A DNA stretch of 64,000 nt from the NCBI GenBank assembly GCA_029449245.1, contig JANATF010000007.1:2108001-2172000 (forward strand), given 5' to 3'. The DNA comes from Mortierella alpina. Lineage: Eukaryota > Mortierellomycota > Mortierellomycetes > Mortierellales > Mortierellaceae. A program made the translations under genes and the position numbers. Each line of letters begins with the position of its first letter. The first letter of the stretch is position 1. Positions 1 through 10,400 of the stretch are shown piece after piece. The notes beneath the pieces are model-generated. The model was given only the letters and a program-made list of their open reading frames with translations. It ran no database searches and had not been told where the DNA came from.

Positions 1-2050
1 TGAATCAATGAGCGCATCTCCTGACAGGTCGAGGTTCTTTCCTGCAAGCGAGACGGCATCGAACCGAATCTTCCACGCATTCTTGTCGGTGACAGGTGCC
101 CATGTAAAGTTGCCGACATACTTTGTCGTATCGACGCCGCCAAAGATAACTGCCCCTCCAGAGCCTTCGTTGGCTCCACCCATCCGCTGCCTTCCCAGCC
201 AGATGGATACGATGGGCTGAACAATCATCTTTCGGGCCAGCATGGTCTCCACAACGGTGATGAATCCTACAGTTTCGGATCGGACGCAAATCAGAAACGG
301 TACCTGCATACAGTACGGAGCGAGCCGAAACATCTGGTGTTCTCAAAGGGTAGTACGCCCTTACCTTTAACATTGGCGACGCGCCCAAAGCCGAGACCGA
401 CAACACCCTCGACGCCCTTCTTTGCGATCGTAGAGTCGTCCACAGTGGCCATACCAAACGACTGGTTCGCTATACTGTTGCCGGAAATCAACATGCGATC
501 CTATTCGAAAAAAGAGGAAGAGTGCAATATTAGGTCATTGCCTTCAATCTCAAAGAGGGTTCGGGTCCGGGTGGGAGTTACAGTGAGGATGTTGTCTAAT
601 TACCACTCCAGTTGTTCCACTGATATGGGACCCGTCGCCATATTTGACATCAAGGGGTTTGGCCTCCACGTGGTAGGTGCTACAGTGAAGGGTGTGACAA
701 GAGGGGTACATTAGTCAGCAACCAGAAGCCATGCAATGGTTTCTGGAAGTCCTGACATAAAAGAGTCGAGCTCAACTTACGAAGAGGCAGTGTGGTTGAA
801 TCGCATCAGCGTCAGACACACAGGAGTAGTACAGGCTTGAGAGGGGACCCACATATCACTACTGCCTGAATCAAAGACCATCGTGAAGTTCTGGGCTGGT
901 GTACCAAACGCGATCGTTCCTGTTTGACGCATAGACAATAAGGAAGAAGTATTTAGGGAAAATTTAAGGGATCAAAGCAACGGCCGTAGACAGAAAACAC
1001 ATGTAGGCGTCTACGGACGCGTCGAGAGGACACGAAATATTAGCAAACAGGGAGACATACCTATATACTGTTAGTATCAGTAAAATGGTCCATTACAGAG
1101 GATAGGCCACGCAGACGCGTGTGTGCCATTGAGGAGAGGTACAGAGGGGCAGATTAAGACGAGGAGATGAGACGAGACGGAGGAGGGAGAGGCAAACATT
1201 AGCTGCTGAGCAATAGATAAAAATATCCCAAAAGTACCTCCAGCACATGCCATGACAGCTGCTAGGGGCAGGAAAGTAGAGAGCACGAATCTCGTCTGAC
1301 AATGACATATTGCAAGGTGCGTACGAGCGGCAGGCTCTCTCTCTCTTTCCTTCAGGCAGCGAAATGGGACTGAGGGGAATACATTACCACCGTGTCGGCA
1401 TTGAGGTCTTGCAGGGGAACGCTGATGATGTTGGGCGTAGCACCGTTGCCTGTGGTTGAGTTATTGCCGTGGTTGACTTTGGCTTTGGATGTGAACGACA
1501 TCAGCCCGCCCCCGATGCCCATGGCTGGGGAAACTGGGGGCGGCGAGGTCGGATCCCGGCTGCCAGACGCTGGCAGATAGAGTGTGGCACCCTCTGGGGG
1601 TTGATAAAGACGGGAGCGCCGCATAAGAGGCTCCGCTTCTTTTGCTGTCGTCTCGCGCAAGGGCTCTGCCGAGACAGGGCTAAGACCAAAAAAGTGGACG
1701 TCCGTCGACAATATGGCGGACGAGACCAGAAATAGAATACACAGATGGAGGTTCCTCCATCGGGATGGGGACGGCCGAGGGGTACATGGGCTGTCAGAGA
1801 TGCGCCCCGTGGCTGTTGTCCAGCTAGTGCTGGCGGAAAGAGCTCCCTGGCGTGTTGGGGTATGATTCAGAGTACGGGCTCGTCGTGCTGAACAATGGGC
1901 AGTCGAGAGGACTCTGCAAGGGTATGAAGCACAGTGCGCCTGTGGTGTTGGTGCTGAGGTGGGTGCTCGGTCCCTAAGCTGACGTCCAGGTCGAGTGCCT
2001 GTGGTTGTGGTTGGAATAGCAGCTGGCATGGTGGTGATGCTCGCGTGCAT
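1..2050 (-). CDS. Secreted pepsin-type aspartic protease (A1), partial at left edge
   Basis: Extracellular acid endopeptidase of the pepsin family. Proposed exons on the minus strand: 1388-2050, 1061-1067, 781-919, 604-679, 365-500 and 1-266, continuing past the window edge; all reading phases agree. Exon 1 holds a hydrophobic signal-like stretch ([15 protein letters not shown]) and a propeptide ending [13 protein letters not shown]. The 7-nt exon supplies Tyr-Ile-Gly. Exon 3 begins [12 protein letters not shown] and has the first catalytic site, [12 protein letters not shown] (DSG instead of the commoner DTG). Exon 4 has the flap-type [10 protein letters not shown], exon 5 NQSFG and VGLGFGR, exon 6 WLGRQ and [10 protein letters not shown]. 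The last residues in the window are ALIDS, where the second catalytic D(T/S)G starts. The start codon is uncertain: the first in-frame ATGs (2050, 2029) lie about 80 codons before the hydrophobic segment, so an upstream exon or a signal-anchor is possible. Family call firm, 5' end weak. Confidence 0.8.
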
Positions 2051-2693
2051 GGGCGAGTCTACGGATGAAGCTCAATGGAATGCGAGCGGACACGGGCGAG
2101 CGTGGGTCGGGTCGCTGCGTGGCTGGGGACGATGCTGCTGGCAGGCTGAAGTGCGTCTAGGCCTATGGGATCAGGACGACGCTGCGACCACGGGCGAGGC
2201 TGAGCGGGGAGGGTGGGATGGGCAATGGCACAGCGCACTGAGCGAGGGAGAGACGGATGGAATTCAGCAGGACCAGGGTGTGGCTGCAGAAGGAGAAAAA
2301 AAAAGAAAAAAAAAGAAAGGATTCGGCAGGGAGATGCAGCTACGAGAGCAGCGGCGAGGAATCCGAGCGGAGAGAGCAGTGGGGGTATGGATGGATGGAG
2401 ATGCAGGCAGGCAGGATGCGAATGGGGGACATCCAGCAGAAGCATTCGAGATGGAAAGAGAGAGAGCGAAAACAAAGTCTCATTGTGCCTGGATAAATAA
2501 ATGAAATACTGTTTTATAATGTACACACGCGTGTCTCAGGGGTGCCAGGTCGCGCGTGTGTATGCACGCAGCTGCTGTGGATGTGCAGGTGCAGGTGCAT
2601 GTCCCTCAACCTTGCAGACACTTCGCAGACACCTGGCAGACACTTTGCAGACACCTGGCAGACACTTCGCAGACAGACAGCAAAAGGAGGCCC
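2051..2693. other. Intergenic, protease 5' side to receptor 3' end
   Basis: No gene recognised. It contains a purine-rich stretch near 2293-2320, ATG-poor low-complexity sequence and an 11-bp tandem repeat described separately. It should hold the promoter of the aspartic protease and the 3' UTR of the receptor gene, both on the minus strand. Confidence 0.6.
2611..2676. repeat. 11-bp tandem minisatellite, about six units
   Basis: Units of the form CTTYGCAGACA alternating with CCTGGCAGACA. The repeat ends about 20 bp from the stop codon of the Frizzled-like receptor, so it would be transcribed in that gene's 3' UTR as direct repeats. There are no spacers, so it is not a CRISPR-like array. Confidence 0.85.
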
Positions 2694-4752
2694 TTAGATG
2701 ACATAGAACTGGTCCTCCTCTCGCTTGCGCGTTCCCCGGCCGCCACAGCAGATCCAGCCCGAGATCATGTCGCGCCACTCCTGCATCAGCGAACCCTTGA
2801 AGAACAGCAGAAAGATCCACAGCCCCGTCGTGCTCACCAGCCCCTCCGCCACCATCATAAAGATGAAATCAGGCACATGGCCTCGCGCAAACTGCCGCCC
2901 ACACTGCTCCTGGTCGCCTCCGCCCAGGAAGATGCACAGCTGCCACGTGCTCATCCAGGACATGTCCGTCTTGCCTCCCTCCACCAAGTAGAACGCCCAG
3001 TAAACAAGCACCGATCCCGACACCACCAGCGCCAGCACGGCAGCTCGCCACTGGATCCGGATCGCATTCATGACATGGCGACGGTGCGAGATCCGTGCCG
3101 CCTTGCCCGACGACAGCGTCGAGTGAGAGACCGTCTCCGAGTTCTCAGACTGGAGCGTCACCCGGATAATGTGAGCAAACGTCGCAATGTGGAGAAGGAT
3201 CGAAGGGATCATGATCACCCCAAGAGGGATGAACAGCAGCACGTTGGAAGAGTCCTGCGTAGCCATGCACCTATCGCATGCACCATCATCAAGTCGTAAA
3301 ATAAAATAAAGTCAAGTCAGCTTGCTTTTCAAAAGAATATACGGCCCTATCGCAAACACGAACCGTGTTGCAACATGTATACTGTATGGATCACATACAT
3401 GTTCGAGTTGTTCCATCCAATCGACTTTGTGACAACAGCAATGACCGCAAAGGATGCAGGGACCACCCAGCCGATAACATGCGATATCCAGGCACGTTGC
3501 GAAAGCCAGTTCGAATTCCACACCGTGTGCATATGCAGGTTGACAATCACCATCGACAGCCATGCCGTGGTGGAAATGGCCCCAAACAACAGCCATGCAC
3601 CCTGCGCGGTGCAGAGCGAATTGTTGTACGATGATGCAGGCGTGATTCCGTTGGAAGAGCACTGGATCCGGCGTGGGTTCCCGTAGGAGGGCGCAACCGC
3701 TGCACTAAAGATGCATGTGGAGATGGCTGCAAACAAAATCAGGTTGCTTGGGTGTTGCAGCTTGCCGGGCAAGACCAGGTACGACACCACCAGGATCAGA
3801 GACAGCCCAGCGGACACGCCCTTGAGGATATCGGTCACAAGAAATCCTTTGTCCAAGAGACCTGGCTTGTAAAAGTTGTTCGTTTGAGGGCAGGGCAGAC
3901 AGCATCCACATCCGCAGACTCCATCATCCGTGTTCTGGAGTCCGTTGGTCGAATGAAACACCAAGTCTCTCACAAAGGGCGAGACACACTCTGCCATGGG
4001 CGCTGAGCATGTCGAGTTGGTGCTCTGAACTATACATGCAGACAAATGAGAGTTGGCCAGGTTAGGTCCGGACTGGACTCGGCAGTCAAAGAGCCATCAA
4101 GATTCATTCTGTGCACCTACAAGGTATAGCGTTGCAAGAATTGTCTGGCTGATGAGGAATGGCGCCTTGTGGGTATTGATTGGTATTTTGAATGGGTGCC
4201 TTGCAGTCCGGAAGAATCGAGGGGCTGGCAGGGACCTGGCCTAGTTGCTGTAGGTAGGCAACATCGGCTCCACACGCCTGATTGACGGCTTGGCAAGAAG
4301 ACCCGCATGCGAATAGGACATTAAAGCTATTACCTACAGAAATGCTATATCATTAGCAAGCATGTCATTGACAAAAAAAAATATCACTTTGAGAGTGTAC
4401 CACTTACTTTGACCCGAGGCGACAGGCCGAGGATATGCGACCGAGCAAGCGTAGGAGAGGAATGTGGACTTGCATGGGTCAGGTAGCTGGAGGACCATTT
4501 CGATGCCTGTGGCGTTGAGGCCTTGCTCCACCAACGCAACAGTGGCCCCATCAGGCAGCCATACATGATAGTCGACAAAGCCCTGTTACAAGAGAGTGAG
4601 AAATTCGCAGATGAGGTTCGAGTTCTTTTTTTTTTCCTGAGGAAATGGCTTCGAGAGCAGGCAGACAACGTATGACCCACCTGGCAATAAGTCCCATTAT
4701 ACACAGCGCCTAGCAAGAACATACACCAAGAATGCAGTACCGTGTTAGTCAT
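2694..4752 (-). CDS. Frizzled/Smoothened-like seven-transmembrane receptor
   Basis: Plasma-membrane 7TM receptor of the Frizzled-like class; ligand unknown. Exons on the minus strand: 4681-4752, 4408-4582, 4121-4333, 3360-4029 and 2694-3270, together 1707 nt or 568 aa with all phases matching. Residues 1-20 (MTNTVLHSWCMFLLGAVYNG) look like a signal peptide, which fixes the start. The extracellular part, to about residue 210, is cysteine-rich with Frizzled-CRD spacing: LSYACSVAYPRP, CGSSCQAVNQACG, SCNAIPF, then CGCGCCLPCP. Hydrophobic helices follow, the first as GLSLILVVSYLVL; later ones include WRAAVLALVVSGSVLVYWAF and FMMVAEGLVSTTGLWIFLLFF. The cytosolic tail is short, with a CCGGRGTRKREE segment. 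The fourth donor (after CACGGTTC) is weak, and CATACA/gtatac is an alternative. Fungal receptors of this class are known mainly as Fsl proteins. Family assignment is from pattern, not from a search. Confidence 0.78.
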
Positions 4753-5166
4753 GACTGTATGGAGATGTATGTGGGGCACACTGAGGATCCATTTAGCTCG
4801 GGGCTGCAACTTGTGTGTGAGGGGATCCCGATGCCCATGTCCGCGTTGACCCCACTTTTGGTCACACAGGAGAGAGCTGCGAAATGAAGGAAATGAAATC
4901 CAACCGTCCGTTGGGCGTTGTTGATGTGTGGATATGATGAGCTGCTCTTTTGGAAGGCCTGTTTGTACAAGCAGGAAAGTACGCTTGCCATGTTTGTTAA
5001 ACCCCTCGCAACCAGGATGCGCGATCCGTCGTCAACACGACGACAATGGTTTCTGTTACGCCCAAAAGCGCGCAGCCCATGAGCTGTCAGCTGGCTCCCA
5101 ATTCAAGGCCTGACTGAAACGAAGAAGGTTGGATTGCCGCGTACCAGTCGTGGAGGAGTCAGGCTT

Positions 5167-5193
5167 CCCAGCCCAGCCCAGCCCAGCCCAGCC
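5167..5193. repeat. Pentanucleotide (CCCAG)n
   Basis: Five near-perfect CCCAG units followed by CCAGG. Simple sequence repeat in the intergenic region, no coding role seen. Confidence 0.9.
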
Positions 5194-6277
5194 AGGCTTT
5201 CTCCCTTCTCCTTTCTTCCTCACCCTCTTCTTTGCTCCCCGCATCGATTACGGATGCAACGTGAGCTTTGCTGCAGGAACAAATCGTATCGATGAAAAAA
5301 GATGTGCTGGGGAGACAAGGTTTGGAATGGGCACCCTCATCAACAATAATCTCGATTTCAGATTATTTGTTGACCAGCACAGACTGTTATACACCACTCC
5401 TGCTGCTGCTACTGCTGCTGCTGAGCAACACTTTAACCATATGCCATGTGTATGTGCGAAACTCTCAGGTTGAGGTTTGAAAACGAGCATGAGCAGAAAT
5501 GGTGGTTGGCCATGGGTGCAGCATGCTGTTCACATTTCACCCCAAATGCAGGTCGCAATTCTCCCCCAATTATTTTTTCTCAGGCGCGAACAAATTGTAG
5601 GACATTCAATTCCAAGGTAGGGTAATATATGCATGTCACTTACTATATCCAAAAGCTTGAACTTGCTGCACTGCGATGGCTGACAGGAGTGTAAGGGAGG
5701 CGATCAGGCCCATCGCCGGCGACCTGAAGTACGGTAGCCTTTGCATCGTCTTTTCGTGTGTGCTGGCTTCCGATGCTTTGCTTCCTCGTGCGTTTGTTCA
5801 CAGGGTCACCCAGAGCAGGTAAAATAGAACAGCGGATGCTTGTCTGATGGATATTGGTTGGTAGACTCTTTGGTCAGAACAGAACCGATCCTGAGGCGAT
5901 GAGATGAGAGTTGGCGTGAGCGTGTGGAGCGTGTGGAGCGAGGGGTGTGAAAGAAAGTCGAGACTGCTCGAGTAGGGAAGAGCAAGGAGAGAGCTAGGAC
6001 GAAGAAGGTGAAGCAGGAAGAGAAGGAGCGAGATTCGAGCGCGATAGGGTTGATGCGGTAGAGACAAGGGTACCAAGAGAAAAGTACAAGGGCCGAGGCG
6101 GGTGTGTTTTTGCCAGCGACAGAAGGAGGTCGTTGCGTATCGGATGTGTTTATGGACAGCGAGGCGAGTGGGTAGCCAGTGGAGGTGGTGTCGGATGCGA
6201 GCAGGGTCAGGGGAGAGAGAGGAGTGGGGTCGTGGATCGTGTAAGTGCGCGAGAAGCGGTGTGGCGACGAAGGACAG

Positions 6278-6340
6278 AGGCAAGAGAGGCAAGAGAGGCA
6301 AGAGAGGCAAGCGAGGCAAGAGAGGCAAGCGAGGCAAGAA
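6278..6340. repeat. 9-bp minisatellite (AGGCAAGAG)7
   Basis: Seven contiguous 9-bp units, AGGCAAGAG with AGGCAAGCG variants at units 4 and 6. It generates long spurious open frames on both strands because nine is a multiple of three. Confidence 0.92.
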
Positions 6341-7411
6341 GACAGGCAGGCACGAGAGGCACGCCCACGAAGAAAATACATGTGCTGCAGGCAGCCGCTA
6401 CACAGCGATTGGCTTTCATTAGAGTGGACAAATCAAACATTTCTCTCGATATTGGTCACACCCGAGCGCAACCCGCCTCCTTCCTCCACCTCCTCCGTCC
6501 TGCGATCGCTTTACCAATATCTTGCAGCCCATCTCGACTCATCCCTGGCGCAGATAGTCTACAAGCACATCCATCGCCTCGGTGCAGAAAGCACGAGCGT
6601 CTTCTCTTGATCGAAACTTCGATGAGTGAACATAAAAAAAATGGCGCTAAAAAATACAAACAGATGCTCTTGTGCAGGAATCATCTTCGCCTCTCCTCTC
6701 TTCGTCCCCAGCGCTGTAGGCCGCACCGTTTCCATTCTCGAGATAATCTGACTATCGCGCATGCTCTCGCCTGTGTGATATTAACTCTCTGTTACACACG
6801 GTCCGTTCCTGTTCCTGGCTTGTGTTCATTCTTGGCCTCGTCTCAAGTCGCACACGATTGGCAATGGTCTCTCTGTGAGCAGTTGTAGTCCTCCTCGCGT
6901 TGTTTTTATGCTGACATGTCTTTTTTTTCTTCCAAAAAGCATGGCACTGATGAATTCAATGCATTATTGTAACGGGAGAACCGGTTGTCGGCTGGCAATA
7001 GATACAGCATAGTTCTCAAGAACATTGCATGTGGGTTTGAGCACCAGACCAACACTCTTCATATGTCCCGACCCCTCTTTCGAAAGCCAAAACTTAACCC
7101 CCAGACATGCAAAGTAGGCCTCGATCCACGTCTCAGGTGCTATCGTCACCAGAACGGACCCACTACACGGCAGCTCTGGGCTCTGCGAGCACCAAGCATC
7201 AACGAAATGAGTCGAATACATCGCCACGCATGTACAGTGCATATCGCCCACGGTCGGTATACCAAAAAGTCCGACACAAATAGACAATCGGGGGCCGAGC
7301 GCCAGGTACCTCGAGGACGTACCTCGACTTTTTGATCTTTTCTGTTGTACAGTACATGTATTACAAGTCAAGACTTTCCGTCTCCAGACAGTAAACGGGC
7401 GCAGGCTGTCT

Positions 7412-10400
7412 TTATCGGTGGGATTCACACAACATGCTCAAGCCCATCAGGTACTCCTCCTCCCCCTGCACCGACCGGATCACCGTCTCGCCCATACTCG
7501 ATCCCTGCACACTGCTACTGGATCCGATCCCACTACCGCTGCTGCCTCCAACGACTCCTCCCCTCCACAGGCCGTTGCTGCTCTTGGGTTTGGTCGAAAA
7601 CTCGACCTCGATAAGCGTTTGGTGCGAGTCGATCAGTCCGGAAGCCTGGACCAATCGGTGCTCCACAATGTCCGAGATCTCATCCAATGCCCCACGGTAA
7701 TACCGGCTCGACGATGTGATCCCGCTCGCGTTGCCCTGCCGACCACTCTGGACCGATCCAGGAGTTGAATCGGCGTCATTGTGTCCTCCATGGACTGACG
7801 AGGATGACCCAGAGGGATGGAACACGCGAGCTTGGCGCAGCAGCTGGTGATCAAAAGAGTAATCAACAGACCGCGCCATCTCAACCGCATTCTCTACGTA
7901 CTGTGTCAGCCGGCGGAACTTGTCAAAGTTCACCAGCTGCCCTCCAGTGGCGCCATTGTCCATCGCTTGGGTCTCGATAGAGTTGTCTGCTTCTGCTCCT
8001 GCTCCCGAATTCATGACTCTGCTGGAATGCTTATTCAACACGGCCGACGTGGGACTGTCGCCCCCCACATTCACTCTAGAGGCAATCATTGTCGAGTTGC
8101 CATCCAGAATAAACGTGATGTCTTTGAGAAGGATCGCTATTGTACAATAGGCACAGACGACACTTTGATTAGTACACTGTTCATTCTCATACGCAGGAAT
8201 TACAGAGCGCAGAAGGTCAAGGTGCACAAGCGTACGTAGGAACGGGATAGTCGGAGCTTCTGCTTCCGCAATAGCGTGACGGTAGTGCTTCATATTGCCC
8301 GAGGGATCGAGGAGAGTTTCCAAGTCGCGCAGGGTATCCATGTCTCTTGCTGACACCAGCTTCCAAGTCGAAGTCAGGCGTTGTACTGGGGTCGATGACA
8401 ATGCAGAGATAATGAACATGGCCGTGTGGAGGTTGTTCAACGAGCGGCAGATCTAGTGCGGCAATGAAAACGGCACCATAAACCAAACCCCATTAGAGTC
8501 CAACTTCGTAGACCTGAATTCAAATGGATCGCCAGTGACGTGTGCATCCTTACCTTGGCGACTTCAATGAACTTTTTGATCAACTGCTTTCTTCTCTTGG
8601 GTTCTGCAAGGCTCAGGATTTCATGCGCAACCCAGTAGCTCAGCTAAAAGATTGAATATATTTGACAGTTAGCGGACCCATTTTCATCATGGTATCTTCT
8701 CAAATATATCTGGCAGAGTGAAAGCCGGCAACTTACCATGTTCGCACGCCGGGTAAATGCCTCAATTGCGCCGTCTTCAGCATCGCCTGCCTCAGATGCA
8801 CCCGATCCAGACCTTGAGTCTGCCTCCGTCTCGTTCTCCCAAGTCCTATTGTCCGCCGCTTGTCGCCTCTTCCACCACCCAGACATGAGCTCGAAGACAG
8901 TGATGCTCCGGAACGCCTTCATATCGGCCAGGGTCAGGTACCTTGCTAGGTAGAGAGTGTCCAGTCGCATAATCGGAGACTCCAGCAACAACTCTGGTGC
9001 CTGCCCACACTGTATTTCAGGCTCAAAGGGCGAGGGTGGAACAGTCTCGAGGTATGGTGATAAAAGGCCTGGGGAGCCGGGCATGCCGCGGTTGTGCACC
9101 TTAGAGAGGCTGAGCTTCCTGGTCCTGGATCGCTGCAAACAAAATCGACCCTGCTCCATGATTACACTGCAGTTCTTGATAGGCGAAAGACTCTGTGTAC
9201 AAAAGAAACGGCGAGGAAGTATATGAGTAAATGCTCCAGTCAAACTCTACGCTGTATGTCGACTATGCACAGGCTTTCGGTGACGCTTACCTTGTGGATT
9301 ATATTCTTCTCAATAAACTCTGCCTCCATAACGAAACCGCACGTGCGCACATCAACCTCCAAGAACTTCTTCATGGTCTTTAGTAGACTTGGATTGAGCT
9401 CAAAGTCCTCATACTGAATCTGGATCCATCGTTGAAGCACACACAGGATCCTGGGAAATGCAGGTCATTGGTGGTCAGCATTGACAACGCTCCTCGATTT
9501 ACGTTCTTTAGATATCGTTCGACTGAGATCAAGACTTACTTGCACTGGATCACCATTTGCCACCGCTCAAAGTAGAGAATTTCCCCTTGACGCGGCTGGA
9601 TGTGGAAGCGCGCAATTAATCGATCCAGTAGGTCCTCGGAGTCAATGAAGAACGAGTGCGACAGCAGGAAGCAATTCACATATTCGGCGTCTGTACGTTG
9701 GAAAATTCCATTGTCCAGAACGAAAAGTAGCTTGCATTAGTAAAAGGGGAAAACGCTAGCAAAGCCAAGTTCGAGTCACGGCACAAGGATCTCCTTCAAA
9801 TAGCTGATCCTCACCTTGGGAATTCTCATCTGCGAGCCGCTCCACCAACTTTTCCAACTGTCCAGCAACAACCTGCAGGTGTCCAGCAAACATTTCCAGT
9901 ACCAGCACGTCTGCGCCATTTTCACAAATGTGCAACACTCGGGGAGATGTGGCACTTCGAAGGGCGTTAGGGTGACTGAACGCCCAGTGATTGTTTTGGG
10001 CAGCTATAACAATCAGAGGAAAGCAAACGAGCGTGTGTTAATTCTCATGGATGAACTGGAAAGTAGTTCCACCCGATTACATGCGTTCAAAGAGACGGAC
10101 GTACTGTATGCTTTGGCATATGCCCGGAGGTGGGAGTACTGGTTAATGCGCTTCACATCCAGATTGAGAATCTCCCATCTAGTAGACGCATAGAAAAAAG
10201 ATCAGAGAGTTTAGAGAAGCGTGCAGCATAAGAGCAGCAACAGCCATTTTTTACCCACATCATGTATGCTTACGCTTTCTTCATATCACCGAACCGCGAG
10301 ACCGATCCTGATCGCCGGCCTCCTTCGGCGTTGAGTTGACTGTCACTCACCGCAGGCGGCCTATATCTATCGGCCATGGTTCTGTCTTTTCCTTTGACTC

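Larger units (their letters stand above)
4753..7411. other. Intergenic, 2.7 kb, no gene recognised
   Basis: Upstream region of the Frizzled-like receptor and downstream region of the RasGEF. The open frames here are low-complexity, mainly the minus frames reading a 9-bp minisatellite as Leu/Pro repeats; none has family motifs or credible splice structure. Several short repeats are listed separately, and a (CTG)n-like run is present at about 5397-5423. Confidence 0.6.

Noticed and set aside
2059-2526. 155-codon minus frame upstream of the aspartic protease
   Set aside because: Low-complexity Pro/Ser/Phe sequence crossing purine runs; no splice link to exon 1 in phase.
2611-2676. CRISPR-like direct repeats
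   Set aside because: Repeats are contiguous with no spacers, and the genome is eukaryotic.
5798-6888. Long open frames on both strands around 6.2 kb
   Set aside because: They read the 9-bp AGGCAAGAG minisatellite as Leu/Pro or Arg/Glu repeats; no motif and no start context.
8137-8235. In-frame 33-codon insertion in the RasGEF catalytic domain
   Set aside because: It is an intron divisible by three; removing it (donor gtacgc, acceptor caatag) restores IPFLPILLKDITFILDGN.
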